From Micromonospora sp. WMMD1128 (GTDB lineage Bacteria > Actinomycetota > Actinomycetes > Mycobacteriales > Micromonosporaceae), in assembly GCF_027497235.1 (NCBI RefSeq), contig NZ_CP114902.1, positions 4,614,001 to 4,678,000 of the forward strand: a stretch of 64,000 bases of DNA, read 5' to 3'. Both the position numbers and the translations under genes were made by a program. Below, piece by piece: positions 8,473 to 16,938 of the stretch. The notes beneath the pieces were generated by a model. That model ran no database searches. It saw only the letters and a program-made list of their open reading frames with translations, and was not told where the DNA came from. Every line of letters starts with the position of its first letter. Positions within the stretch are counted from its first letter, which is position 1.

Positions 8473-8552
8473 GCACCCCGGCGCCCCCGCACCCCGGCGC
8501 CCCGGCGCCCCGGCGCCCCGGCGCCCCGGCGCCCCGGCACCCCGGCACCCCG
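8473..8552. repeat. Ten tandem copies of an 8-bp unit, GCRCCCCG
   Basis: Ten consecutive 8-bp units alternate between GCGCCCCG and GCACCCCG, with one base change in the second unit. The array follows the DUF3000 stop and runs directly into the 55-bp inverted-repeat element. It is a likely slippage-prone simple repeat without an open frame that looks real. Confidence 0.9.
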
Positions 8553-8554
8553 GC

Positions 8555-8609
8555 GATCATGAAGTTGACGGCTGTTTCGAAGATCCAGGTCGCCGCCAAC
8601 CTCATGATC
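8555..8609. repeat. 55-bp inverted-repeat element, copy 1
   Basis: The ends are inverted repeats: the left begins GATCATGAAGTTGACGGC and the right end, reverse-complemented, reads GATCATGAGGTTGGCGGC (16 of 18 bases the same). A copy of identical length is at 46878-46932. Both lie between convergent genes, which suggests a bidirectional terminator or a small mobile or REP-type repeat. Confidence 0.85.
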
Positions 8610-8649
8610 GACCGGGGTCGGGGATGAGGTGAGGGGTTCGGGGGGACAG

Positions 8650-9603
8650 TCAGAGGTAGTTCTCGGCCTCGTTGCAGACCTTGTCGAGGCCCTTGTTGGC
8701 CGCCTCGAATGCCGCCTTGTCGTTGCGCGACGCCGCGGCGAGGGCGGCGGTCAACTTGTTCAGGCAGTCCCCGATGACCTTCTTCTGCCGGGCCTGCTCG
8801 TCCCGATCGTTCTTGGTGCCGGTCAGGTCCTGCTCGGTGTCGGCCAGCCGCTCCTGGACCGTCTTCATCTCACCCTTGAGCCGGTCGATCTCCCGCTGGT
8901 TCGCCGATATCGTGCCGTCACGCTGGCTGACCTGCTGTTCCGCCTTGGTCAACTTGCTGTTGGTGGTGACGTAGAGAGTGGTCATCACACCGCTGAGGAC
9001 GACGAGCATTCCGGCGACGAGGCCGAGGACAAGCGCGGTCCGGCCCCGCCCACCGCCGGCCGGCGTACCCGCCGGCGGCCCGTACCCGCCCGGCCCGTAT
9101 GGGGGCACCACCCCGGGCGGCCCGGACATCGGCTGCGGGTGACCGGCGCCGGAAACCGGGGGTACGGAGACCGGTGGCGCCGACATCGGCTGTCCCGGCA
9201 TGAGGACCGGGGCCGCGCCGTAGCTCCCCGATCCGGGTCCACCCGGCGCGTAGCCGCCCGACCCGACCGAGCCCGGCACGTAGCCGCCCGACCCGACCGA
9301 GCCCGGCACGTCGCTGCCCGATCCGACAGAGCCCGGCACGTAACCACCCGACCCGGGAGCGCCCGGCGAGTAACCGCCCGACCCGGTAGCGGCCGGCGAG
9401 TACCCCCCAGACCCGGCCGCGCCGGGCGGGTAACCGCCCGCTCCGGGCTCGCCCGGGGTGTACTGGCCGGGCACGGGCTGCTGGGGTCGAGCGGGCTCGG
9501 GCCGGGCCGGCTCGTACGGCGCGGGCGTGGGCCGGTTGCCGTAGACCGTGCCGCCCGGAGGCTGGGGCGGTTGGCCATCCGCTCCGGTCGGTGGCTGGGA
9601 CAT
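8650..9603 (-). CDS. Pro/Gly-rich single-TM protein with periplasm-side coiled coil
   Basis: The 317-residue protein has a disordered Pro/Gly/Tyr-rich N-terminal half with eight tandem 10-residue repeats of the type GSGGYVPGSV (residues 51-130). One transmembrane helix follows (about 190-212), then a heptad-like charged segment (about 215-270) predicted as a coiled coil, and a short C-terminal tail with Cys280 and Cys310 that could form a disulphide outside the cell. The ATG at 9603 follows GGAGG by 7 bases. It is 56 bases downstream of the protease gene on the same strand and shares its architecture, so the two probably form an operon. No enzymatic domain is visible and the function is unknown. 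Confidence 0.82.
   Translation of the reverse strand: MSQPPTGADGQPPQPPGGTVYGNRPTPAPYEPARPEPARPQQPVPGQYTPGEPGAGGYPPGAAGSGGYSPAATGSGGYSPGAPGSGGYVPGSVGSGSDVPGSVGSGGYVPGSVGSGGYAPGGPGSGSYGAAPVLMPGQPMSAPPVSVPPVSGAGHPQPMSGPPGVVPPYGPGGYGPPAGTPAGGGRGRTALVLGLVAGMLVVLSGVMTTLYVTTNSKLTKAEQQVSQRDGTISANQREIDRLKGEMKTVQERLADTEQDLTGTKNDRDEQARQKKVIGDCLNKLTAALAAASRNDKAAFEAANKGLDKVCNEAENYL
9214..9453 (-). repeat. 30-bp coding tandem repeat (8 units)
   Basis: Eight in-frame 30-bp units encode residues 51-130 of the coiled-coil membrane protein. The DNA units differ at several positions, so this is an older degenerate array within the gene. Confidence 0.8.
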
Positions 9604-9659
9604 GTCGTTCCTCCAGATGTGCTGGTCCCCGTGGGGGCGGGCCGAGGTCGAGCCACCGA

Positions 9660-11072
9660 TCAGCAGAGCTCGAACCGGTCGCATGCGGTCTTGATCGGCA
9701 CCGCCAGGCCGATCCCTTCGGCGTCGCGGGCCTTGGCCGTGGCGATGCCGACAACTTCCTTCGACCCGTTGATCACCGGACCGCCGGAGTTGCCGGGATT
9801 GATCGGCGCGTCGAACTGGATCACCGGGCCGGAGGCCCTCTCGTCCTCGCGGAAGGCGCTCACCACACCCGTGGTGACGCTGTCCTGGAGCCCGAGCGGG
9901 GCGCCGACCACCACGATCTGCTGGCCGGACTTGACCGGCGCACGCGCCGCGACCAGCCCGCCGAACTTCGCGGTGGTGCGCAGCTGCGCCAGGTCCTTGT
10001 CCTTGTCGGTGTCGATGATGGTCGCCTCGAACCGCTGGTCGGTGCGCTCCAGGAACACCTTGCGCTCGCCCGCGGCGAAAACCGACTCCACCACGTGGAA
10101 GTTGGTGAGCAGCGTGGTGCCCCCGCCGGACGGGGCCTTGCCGATCGCGAACGCCGTACCGGTGAACTGACCGGCCCGCACCCGGAACACGCTCGGTAGC
10201 ACCGCGCTCGCCACCGCCTCCGGGTTGAAGGCGGCGCCGGCCTGCTTCTCCAGGCTCCCGGCGCGCTGCTCCAGCCCGTCGAGCCGGCGGGCGTCCACGC
10301 CCTGGGCCTCCGCGGACCGCCGGTCGGCGGCGGCGAGTCGGTCGTCGAGCCGGTGGATCTGGTACGCCTGCACGCCCGTGATCACCGCCAGTACGCCGGC
10401 CAGCGCCAGCGCCACCAGCGGCAGCGCGCCACGACGCCGGGGCCGCTCGGGATGGCCGGCGAGCGGCGGTACGCCGAACCCGGATTGCCCGGGACCGCCG
10501 GCCGGTGGGCCCGGATGGGCAACACCCGGCCCCGGATGGCCCGGGTAGGCAGGGCCGGAGACCGGCTGACCCGACCCGGGCTGACCCGGGTAGGCAGGGC
10601 CGGAGACCGGCGACCCGGGGTGCGGCGCTCCGGCGGCCGGCCGCTCCGGGTACGGGGGCGCCGGTTGGGCCGGGTACGACGCCCCGGCAGGCTGCCCTGC
10701 ACGTGCGGGTCCGGAATTCGGCCGGGCCGGATACGCCGGACCCGAGGACGGATAGGCCGCGCCCGGGGTGGGCTGCGACCCCGAACCAGGGGACGGCTGG
10801 GTCGGAACGACGGGCGATGCCGCGCGGGCTCCCCCGGCCGGCGGACCGGCGTGGTCGGCCGGGGCGGGATACGTCGTGCCGGGACCTCGGTGACCGGCGC
10901 CGAAGGTCGGGTGGGCGGGCGACGCGCCCGCACCGGACGCCGGTCGCCCCGGATAGCCGCCGCCCCACGCGGAGCCGGGTGGGACGATGCGCGGCGGGAG
11001 CGGCCCCGGCCGGTCTGTCCCGTCGCCGTCCTGCCCCGGCACGCCGTCAACGGTTCCGTACCCGCCTGCCAT
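9660..11072 (-). CDS. Membrane-anchored trypsin-like serine protease (HtrA-like, no PDZ)
   Basis: The 470-residue protein has a very long Pro/Gly/Ala-rich cytoplasmic N-terminus (about 1-235), one membrane helix (about 240-260, ALPLVALALAGVLAVITGV), a short coiled coil (about 262-300) and a chymotrypsin-fold protease domain. The catalytic triad is visible as His326 (TNFHVVES), Asp360 (KDKDLAQL) and Ser429 (NPGNSGGPV). No PDZ domain follows, unlike classical HtrA. It is likely an extracytoplasmic quality-control or processing protease. The ATG at 11072 has GGGGAGGA upstream. The next gene downstream shares the Pro-rich/TM/coiled-coil plan, hinting at a physical partnership. Confidence 0.88.
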   Translation of the reverse strand: MAGGYGTVDGVPGQDGDGTDRPGPLPPRIVPPGSAWGGGYPGRPASGAGASPAHPTFGAGHRGPGTTYPAPADHAGPPAGGARAASPVVPTQPSPGSGSQPTPGAAYPSSGPAYPARPNSGPARAGQPAGASYPAQPAPPYPERPAAGAPHPGSPVSGPAYPGQPGSGQPVSGPAYPGHPGPGVAHPGPPAGGPGQSGFGVPPLAGHPERPRRRGALPLVALALAGVLAVITGVQAYQIHRLDDRLAAADRRSAEAQGVDARRLDGLEQRAGSLEKQAGAAFNPEAVASAVLPSVFRVRAGQFTGTAFAIGKAPSGGGTTLLTNFHVVESVFAAGERKVFLERTDQRFEATIIDTDKDKDLAQLRTTAKFGGLVAARAPVKSGQQIVVVGAPLGLQDSVTTGVVSAFREDERASGPVIQFDAPINPGNSGGPVINGSKEVVGIATAKARDAEGIGLAVPIKTACDRFELC

Positions 11073-11184
11073 GATCGCCCGTCCTCCCCGCCGGCTCCGC
11101 CGACGTCCGACCGCTGTCCCGGCCGCCCCCGCGCTGCTCACGGCTCGATGGACCGTACCGGCGGGAACAGGGTTTGTCTTCCCC

Positions 11185-11232
11185 GTTGTCCGACCCTGTC
11201 ACGCATGCGCAACCCGTCACGTTCCGGACAAC
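11185..11232. promoter_or_regulatory. 8-bp inverted repeat GTTGTCCG...CGGACAAC in the protease/rnd divergent region
   Basis: Perfect 8-bp arms at 11185-11192 and 11225-11232 lie about 113-160 bases upstream of the protease start. Their spacing (32 bases, about three helical turns) could suit a dimeric regulator, but there is no further support. Confidence 0.25.
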
Positions 11233-11293
11233 CGACGGACATCCGTTCGACACGCGCCGGACCCGGCTGCGCGCGCCGCGTCGTCCGGCCCAC

Positions 11294-11299
11294 TAGGGT
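11294..11299 (+). promoter_or_regulatory. -10 box TAGGGT for rnd (leaderless type)
   Basis: TAGGGT, then 6 bases, then GTG at 11306. Confidence 0.55.
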
Positions 11300-11305
11300 T
11301 GTCAG

Positions 11306-12622
11306 GTGACCGACGAACCACCCCTGCGCCGTCGGGCCGCTGAAAGCCGTACGGGAGAGGTGTCTCCGCATCCGTCGTCGGCCGTGCCGGAGCCGGCGGA
11401 CGCGGGGACCGAGACCGACCCGGGCGCAGCCGTCCCGCTGACCGCTCCGCGCGATGGCACCCCCACGCCGGTGGCCACCTCGACCGAGCTCGACGAGGTG
11501 GTGGCCCGTTTCGCGGCCGGCACCGGCCCGGTGGCGCTGGACGCCGAGCGCGCCTCCGGTTACCGCTACAGCCAGCGGGCCTACCTGGTGCAGCTGCGTC
11601 GGGCGGGCGCCGGCACCGCGCTTGTCGATCCGCTGCCGCTGCCGGACCTGTCCGCCCTGGACGCGGCGATCGCCGAGGCCGAGTGGGTGCTGCACGCCGC
11701 CAGCCAGGACCTCGCCTGCCTGGCCGAGGTGGGGTTGCGTCCGCGCCGGCTGTTCGACACCGAACTGGCCGCCCGGCTGGCCGGGTTCGACCGGGTCGGC
11801 CTGGCCGCGCTGACCGAACAGCTGCTCGGTTTCAGCCTGGAGAAGCACCATTCCGCGGCGGACTGGTCCAGCCGGCCGCTGCCGGAGTCCTGGTTGACGT
11901 ACGCGGCACTTGACGTGGAACTTCTGGTCGACCTGCGCGACGTGCTGGACGCCGAACTCGAACGGCAGGGCAAGTCGGGCTGGGCGGCGGAGGAGTTCGC
12001 CGCGCTGGTGCGCAACGGCGCCCGCCCGCCCCGGGTCCGGGCCGAGCCGTGGCGACGTACGTCCGGGATCCATCGGGTACGCGGCGCCCGCGCCCAGGCC
12101 CGCGTCCGTTCCCTCTGGTACGCCCGGGACCAGATCGCGTCCCGGCGGGACGCCGCCCCGGGCCGGGTGCTGCCGGACTCGGCGATCGTGGCGGCGGCCG
12201 AGCTGGATCCGAAGGACGAGAAGGCCCTGCTGACCCTGCCCGGGTTCGGTGGTCGCTCGGTGCGCCGGCTGGCGCGTACCTGGTTGGCGGCGTTGGACGA
12301 CGCACGCCAACTGCCGGACGACGCGCTGCCGGTGAGCCCGACGGTGGAGGGCCCGCCCCCGCCGCACCGGTGGGCGGAGCGCGACCCGGTGGCGGCGGGC
12401 CGGCTGGCCCGCTGCCGGGAGGTGGTGGTCGGCACCGCTGCGGCGCACCGGCTGCCGGCGGAGAACCTGATCGCGCCGGATTCGATCCGTCGGGTGGCCT
12501 GGCAGCCGCCGGAGGAGATCACCGACGACACCGTCGCGGAGGCGCTGCGTACCCTGGGCGCCCGCGAGTGGCAGATCACGCTGCTCCTGCCCGCGCTCAC
12601 CGGGGCTCTGCACACCCCCTGA
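11306..12622 (+). CDS. rnd: Ribonuclease D family 3'-5' exonuclease with HRDC domain
   Basis: The 438-residue protein has the DEDDy exonuclease fold: Asp79 and Glu81 in ALDAERASG, Asp135 in HAASQDLACL, and Tyr199 with Asp203 in YAALDVELL. An HRDC domain follows (about 230-315), then a second, weaker helical domain. RNase D trims the 3' ends of tRNA precursors and other stable RNAs. An acidic, Pro-rich N-terminal extension of about 55 residues precedes the catalytic domain. It starts at a GTG 6 bases after TAGGGT, so it is probably leaderless. The hemE/DUF3000/rnd neighbourhood is conserved in actinobacteria. Confidence 0.93.
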   Translation: MTDEPPLRRRAAESRTGEVSPHPSSAVPEPADAGTETDPGAAVPLTAPRDGTPTPVATSTELDEVVARFAAGTGPVALDAERASGYRYSQRAYLVQLRRAGAGTALVDPLPLPDLSALDAAIAEAEWVLHAASQDLACLAEVGLRPRRLFDTELAARLAGFDRVGLAALTEQLLGFSLEKHHSAADWSSRPLPESWLTYAALDVELLVDLRDVLDAELERQGKSGWAAEEFAALVRNGARPPRVRAEPWRRTSGIHRVRGARAQARVRSLWYARDQIASRRDAAPGRVLPDSAIVAAAELDPKDEKALLTLPGFGGRSVRRLARTWLAALDDARQLPDDALPVSPTVEGPPPPHRWAERDPVAAGRLARCREVVVGTAAAHRLPAENLIAPDSIRRVAWQPPEEITDDTVAEALRTLGAREWQITLLLPALTGALHTP

Positions 12623-12660
12623 TCCCGGGCGTGGGTGTGGGGTGGGCCACACGGGGGGTG

Positions 12661-12690
12661 GTGACGCCACTGGTTACTGGCGAGTAGCAT
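12661..12690 (+). promoter_or_regulatory. fadAB promoter with overlapping palindromic operator
   Basis: A GTGACG (-35, 12661-12666) and TAGCAT (-10, 12685-12690) are 18 bases apart. The palindrome TACT-GGCG-AGTA (12675-12686) fills the spacer and overlaps the -10, so a bound repressor would block RNA polymerase. A TetR-family fatty-acid regulator is the natural candidate, but this is inference. Confidence 0.5.
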
Positions 12691-12724
12691 CCGGGGAAAT
12701 GGCAAGTGCCGAGGGAGGCTCCAA

Positions 12725-13918
12725 GTGCCCCGTGAAGTTCGAGATGTCGTCTTCGTCGACGGCGTCCGTACCCCGTTCGGCAAGGCGGGTGGGATGTACG
12801 GCAACACCCGCGCCGACGACCTGGTGATCCGCTGCATCCGTGAGCTGATGCGCCGCAACCCGCAGCTGCCGCCGGAGAAGGTGGAGGAGGTGGCGATCGC
12901 CGCCACCACCCAGATCGGTGACCAGGGCCTGACCATCGGCCGCACCGCCGCCCTGCTGGCCGGCCTGCCCAAGACGGTGCCCGGCTTCGCCATCGACCGG
13001 ATGTGCGCCGGCGCCATGACCGCCGTCACCACTGTCGCCTCCGGCATCGCCGTGGGCGCGTACGACGTGGCGATCGCCGGCGGCGTCGAGCACATGGGCC
13101 GCCACCCGATGGGCGAGGGCGTCGACCCCAACCCACGGATCGTCGCGGAGAAGCTCGTCGACCCGTCCGCCCTGGTGATGGGCGCCACCGCGGAGAACCT
13201 GCACGACCGGGTCCCGCACGTCACCAAGGAGCGCACCGACGCGTTCGCGCTCGCCTCACAGCAGAAGACCGCCAAGGCGTACGCCGATGGCAAGCTCCAG
13301 GGCGACCTGGTGCCGGTCGCGGTGCGCGACGACGAGGGCGGCTGGGGCCTGGCCACCGTGGACGAGGCGCCCCGGGACACCTCGATGGAGAAGCTGGCCT
13401 CGCTGAAGACCCCGTTCCGCCCGCACGGCAAGGTCACCGCGGGCAACGCCGCCGGCCTGAACGACGGCGCCACCGCCGCGCTGCTCGTCGCCGAGGAGAC
13501 CGCTCGCGAGCTGGGCCTGCCGGTCGGCATGCGGCTGGTGTCGTACGGCTTCGTCGGCGTCGAGCCCGAGGTGATGGGCGTCGGCCCGATCCCGTCGACC
13601 GAGAAGGCGCTGCGCATCGCCGGCCTGAGCATCGACGACATCGGCCTGTTCGAGCTGAACGAGGCGTTCGCGGTGCAGGTGCTCGCGTTCCTCGACCACT
13701 TCGGCATCGCCGACGACGACCCCAGGGTCAACGCCTGGGGCGGCGCGATCGCCATCGGTCACCCGCTCGCGTCCTCCGGCGTCCGGCTGATGACCCAGCT
13801 CGCCCGGCAGTTCGCCGAGCACCCGGAGGTCCGCTACGGCCTCACCGCCATGTGTATCGGCATCGGCATGGGCGGCACCGTGATCTGGGAGAACCCGCAC
13901 TGGGAGGGCGACAAGTGA
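12725..13918 (+). CDS. fadA: Acetyl-CoA C-acyltransferase (thiolase)
   Basis: Thiolase cleaves 3-ketoacyl-CoA to acetyl-CoA and a shortened acyl-CoA, the last step of beta-oxidation. The 397-residue protein has the acyl-accepting Cys94 in DRMCAGAMTA, the GGVEHMGRHPMG segment, catalytic His346 in AIAIGHPLASSG and the second Cys377 in AMCIGIGMGG. The GTG at 12725 has GGAGG 6 bases upstream. Its stop overlaps the fadB start by 4 bases (GTGA), so the two subunits of the fatty-acid oxidation complex are translationally coupled. An operator-like palindrome overlaps the promoter. Confidence 0.94.
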   Translation: MPREVRDVVFVDGVRTPFGKAGGMYGNTRADDLVIRCIRELMRRNPQLPPEKVEEVAIAATTQIGDQGLTIGRTAALLAGLPKTVPGFAIDRMCAGAMTAVTTVASGIAVGAYDVAIAGGVEHMGRHPMGEGVDPNPRIVAEKLVDPSALVMGATAENLHDRVPHVTKERTDAFALASQQKTAKAYADGKLQGDLVPVAVRDDEGGWGLATVDEAPRDTSMEKLASLKTPFRPHGKVTAGNAAGLNDGATAALLVAEETARELGLPVGMRLVSYGFVGVEPEVMGVGPIPSTEKALRIAGLSIDDIGLFELNEAFAVQVLAFLDHFGIADDDPRVNAWGGAIAIGHPLASSGVRLMTQLARQFAEHPEVRYGLTAMCIGIGMGGTVIWENPHWEGDK

Positions 13919-15972
13919 AGGCACCGAACGAGGTCGTCACCAGGGCGCTGCTGCGTCAGGTGACCGTGCCGGGGCTGGACCGGCCCGCCGCCCTCATCAC
14001 CCTGGACAACGGCTTCGACCACACCAAACCGAACACCTTCGGTCCGGACGGCCTGACCAGCCTGGACGAGGCGATCACCGCCGCGCTGGCGGCGAACCCG
14101 GCGTTCGTCGCGGTCACCGGCAAGCCGTACATCTTCTGCGTGGGCGCGGACATCGTCGGCCTGCCGGCGCTGGCGAACCGCGAGCAGGCGCTGGAGATCG
14201 GCCGGCTCGGCCACCGGGTCTTCGCCCGGCTCAAGGACAGCGACGTGCCGACCTTCGCGTTCGTCAACGGTGCGGCCATGGGCGGCGGCCTGGAGCTGGC
14301 CCTGCACTGCCACTATCGGACGCTGTCCGCCGGCGCGGCGGCCCTGGCGCTGCCCGAGGTCTCGCTCGGCCTGGTGCCCGGCTGGGGCGGCACCCAGCTC
14401 CTGCCGAACCTGATCGGCATCCCGGCCGCCACCCAGGTGATCCTGCAGAACCCGCTGATGCAGAACAAGATGCTCAAGCCGAAGCAGGCCGCCGAGATGG
14501 GCATCGCGGACGTGCTGCTGGAGCCCGCCGACTTCCTGGAGCGGTCCCTGGAATGGGCCGCCGGCGTGGTCCGGGGCGAGGTCACGGTGAGCCGGCCCGA
14601 GGTCGACAGAGACATGTGGGCGGGTGTGCTCTACTTCGCCCGGCAGACCCTCGACCAGCGGCTGCACGGCGCGGTCCCGGCCGCGTACAAGGCGTTGGAC
14701 CTGCTGGAGACCGCGAAGGACGCGGATTTCGCCGCCGGCACCGCGGCCGAGGACGAGGCGCTTGCCGACCTGGTCTTCTCCGAGGAGCTGCGCAGCGGTT
14801 TGTACGCCTTCGACCTGGTGCAGCGGCGGGCCAAGCGCCCGGCCGGCGCGCCGGACAAGGGCCTTGCCCGGCCGGTGACCAAGGTCGGCATCGTCGGCGC
14901 CGGCCTGATGGCCAGCCAGCTCGCGCTGCTGTTCGCCCGCCGCCTCCAGGTGCCGGTCGTGATGACCGACCTCGACCAGGCGCGCGTGGACAAGGGCGTG
15001 GCCTACGTACACACCCAGGTCGAGAAGGCCGTGAGCAAGGGCCGGATGGACAAGGGCACCGCCGCCAAGCTGTACGGCCTGGTCAGCGGCTCGGTCGACA
15101 AGTCCGTGTTCGCGGACGCCGACTTCGTCATCGAGGCCGTCTTCGAGGACCTGTCGGTCAAGAAGCAGGTCTGGGCCGAACTGGAGAAGATCGTCAAGCC
15201 GGAGGCGGTGCTCGCCACCAACACCAGCTCGCTGTCGATCACCGAGATGGCAGCCGACCTGGAGCACCCGGAGCGGGTCGTCGGCTTCCACTTCTTCAAC
15301 CCGGTCGCGGTGCTGCCGCTGCTGGAGATCGTCCGCGGCGAGCGGACCGACGACGCCACGCTCGCCACCGCGTTCGCGGTCGGCAAGCAGCTCAAGAAGT
15401 CGTCGGTACTGGTGAAGGACGCCCCGGCCTTCGTGGTCAACCGGCTGCTGACCCGCTTCCTCGGCGCCGTCTTCGCCGCCGTCGACGCCGGCACGCCGCT
15501 GGACGTGGCGAACAGCGCGCTCGATCCGCTGGGCCTGCCGATGCGTCCACTCGCGCTGCTCCAACTCGTCGGACCGGCCGTGGCGTACCACGTGGGTGGC
15601 ACCCTGCACGAGGCGTTCCCGGACCGCTTCGCCGTCAGCGAGAACCTCAGGCGGATCGCCGACTCCGGCCAGCCGATCGTGGTCGACGACCAGATCAACG
15701 ACGAGGTAGCGAAGCTGCTCGTGGTCGGCGACCAGCCGCTCACCGGCGAGCAGGTCCGGCAGAACGCGCTCGACGCGCTGGCCGAGGAGATCCGGCTCAT
15801 GCTCGACGAGGGTGTCGTCGCCGAGGCGCAGGACCTCGACCTGTGCATGATCCTCGGCGCCGGCTGGCCGTTCCATCTGGGCGGCGTCACGCCGTACCTC
15901 GATCGGACCGGCACGTCCGAGCGGGTGACCGGCCGGCGGTTCCTGCCGCGCGGGGTGGCCAGCCTGCGCTGA
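13915..15972 (+). CDS. fadB: Fatty-acid oxidation complex alpha subunit (enoyl-CoA hydratase / 3-hydroxyacyl-CoA dehydrogenase)
   Basis: This 685-residue bifunctional enzyme performs the hydration and NAD-dependent dehydrogenation steps of beta-oxidation. The crotonase half (about 1-300) has the oxyanion-hole segments FCVGADIVGL and NGAAMGGGLELAL and ALPEVSLGLVPGWGGTQ. The dehydrogenase half starts near residue 323 with KVGIVGAGLMASQLA and contains VGFHFFNPV and a C-terminal dehydrogenase domain. The GTG start overlaps the thiolase stop. A strong 16-bp hairpin just after the stop should end the operon. Confidence 0.94.
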   Translation: MKAPNEVVTRALLRQVTVPGLDRPAALITLDNGFDHTKPNTFGPDGLTSLDEAITAALAANPAFVAVTGKPYIFCVGADIVGLPALANREQALEIGRLGHRVFARLKDSDVPTFAFVNGAAMGGGLELALHCHYRTLSAGAAALALPEVSLGLVPGWGGTQLLPNLIGIPAATQVILQNPLMQNKMLKPKQAAEMGIADVLLEPADFLERSLEWAAGVVRGEVTVSRPEVDRDMWAGVLYFARQTLDQRLHGAVPAAYKALDLLETAKDADFAAGTAAEDEALADLVFSEELRSGLYAFDLVQRRAKRPAGAPDKGLARPVTKVGIVGAGLMASQLALLFARRLQVPVVMTDLDQARVDKGVAYVHTQVEKAVSKGRMDKGTAAKLYGLVSGSVDKSVFADADFVIEAVFEDLSVKKQVWAELEKIVKPEAVLATNTSSLSITEMAADLEHPERVVGFHFFNPVAVLPLLEIVRGERTDDATLATAFAVGKQLKKSSVLVKDAPAFVVNRLLTRFLGAVFAAVDAGTPLDVANSALDPLGLPMRPLALLQLVGPAVAYHVGGTLHEAFPDRFAVSENLRRIADSGQPIVVDDQINDEVAKLLVVGDQPLTGEQVRQNALDALAEEIRLMLDEGVVAEAQDLDLCMILGAGWPFHLGGVTPYLDRTGTSERVTGRRFLPRGVASLR

Positions 15973-15984
15973 CCCGATCCGCGA

Positions 15985-16036
15985 CCGATCGCGGTGGCCG
16001 GGCCGTCCGGAACGGACGTGCGGCCACCGCGATCGG
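15985..16036 (+). terminator. Terminator of the fadA-fadB operon
   Basis: Perfect 16-bp arms (15985-16000 and 16021-16036; CCGATCGCGGTGGCCG and its complement) flank a 20-base loop that itself holds a small GTCCG/CGGAC hairpin. It begins 12 bases after the fadB stop. There is no U-tract, as is usual in this GC range. Confidence 0.75.
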
Positions 16037-16114
16037 CGTTCCGGTCCCGGCCACGCGTCCCGGCCTGGTCACACCGGCCCTTGGGGCGGACGGCGGGCCG
16101 TCGGCGGCGGTAGC

Positions 16115-16120
16115 TACCAT
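16115..16120 (+). promoter_or_regulatory. -10 box TACCAT upstream of the Pro-rich membrane protein gene
   Basis: TACCAT in the context TAGCTACCAT lies 33 bases before the ATG at 16154 and would give a leader of about 27 bases. No convincing -35 is seen. Confidence 0.4.
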
Positions 16121-16153
16121 CACGCGTCCAGCATTCTCACCGGAGCCGCCCTC

Positions 16154-16882
16154 ATGTCCCAACCGCCGTTCAATCCCTACCCCGGCACCACTCCCCCGCC
16201 GCCGCAGCAGCCCGGTGGATACCCGCCGCCGCAGCCGCCCGGTGGATACCCGCCGCCGCAGCCGCCGTACGGCGGTGACCAGCTCGGCGCCCCGCCGAAG
16301 AAGAAGTTCGGGGCCGGCAAGATCCTGCTGATCGTCCTGGCGGCCGTCCTGGTGCTCTGCCTCGGCGGCGGCCTCGTCCTCTGGCTCGTCGCCGGCGACG
16401 AGGTCAAGGACGTCGTCGCCGCCACCAGGACCCGCGTCGTCGAGCCCACGACGCTCGGCGGCCGGTCGAAGGTCAGCGAGCCCCAGCTCCAGTCCCTCGC
16501 CTCGCAGATGAAGAACGACCTGAGCAAGGACGTGCCGAACGCGACGAGCACGGCGGGCGCCTTCTACGGCGACCCGGAGAAGAAGGACCTGGTCATGATC
16601 GTCGGCGTCTCCGGCGTCATCGCCGACCCGAAGAAGGAGATGGCGGACGCCATCACCGCGATCACCCCGGAGCTGGGCGCGAAGGAGTTCAAGGCGGTCG
16701 ACGCCGGGCCGCTCGGCGGCGACGCCGAGTGCGGCGACGGCAAGGCGCAGGACATCCCGGTGGGCGTCTGCGTCTGGGCCGACAAGGGCAGCCTCGGCAT
16801 GGTGGTGGCCTATTTCAAATCCGCGACCGAACTCCAGTCCGAGTTCGTCGACCTGCGCGGTGAGATCGAGAAGAAGGACTGA
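16154..16882 (+). CDS. Pro-rich single-TM protein with extracytoplasmic domain, unknown function
   Basis: The 242-residue protein begins with a Pro/Gln/Gly/Tyr-rich cytoplasmic tail containing repeats of PPGGYPPPQ (residues 18-40). A Lys-rich anchor and one membrane helix (about 56-79) follow, then an external domain of about 160 residues. That domain contains AFYGDPEKKDLVMIVGVSGVIADP and a Cys pair (AECGDG and GVCVW) that could form a disulphide. The plan is common in actinobacteria for small membrane proteins of unknown role. It lies alone between two strong terminators. Confidence 0.82.
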   Translation: MSQPPFNPYPGTTPPPPQQPGGYPPPQPPGGYPPPQPPYGGDQLGAPPKKKFGAGKILLIVLAAVLVLCLGGGLVLWLVAGDEVKDVVAATRTRVVEPTTLGGRSKVSEPQLQSLASQMKNDLSKDVPNATSTAGAFYGDPEKKDLVMIVGVSGVIADPKKEMADAITAITPELGAKEFKAVDAGPLGGDAECGDGKAQDIPVGVCVWADKGSLGMVVAYFKSATELQSEFVDLRGEIEKKD

Positions 16883-16893
16883 CACCGCCCGGA

Positions 16894-16928
16894 GCGCCGG
16901 ACCCCCGCCGTCGGCGGGGGTCCGGCGC
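16894..16928. terminator. Bidirectional terminator between the Pro-rich protein and VOC genes
   Basis: Perfect 16-bp arms (16894-16909 and 16913-16928) with a 3-base loop GTC sit between two convergent stops (16882 and 16939), and a TTT follows at 16931-16933. Confidence 0.8.
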
Positions 16929-16938
16929 CGTTTCCGGG

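Noticed and set aside
8473..8552. The 8-bp array considered as a CRISPR or a coding repeat
   Set aside because: No spacers between units, and all frames through it are short Gly/Arg/Pro/Ala runs without start signals.
13834..15876. A 680-codon open frame antisense to fadB
   Set aside because: It mirrors the codon periodicity of fadB on the opposite strand; its protein is Gly/Arg/Val/His-rich without any motif, while fadB is certain.
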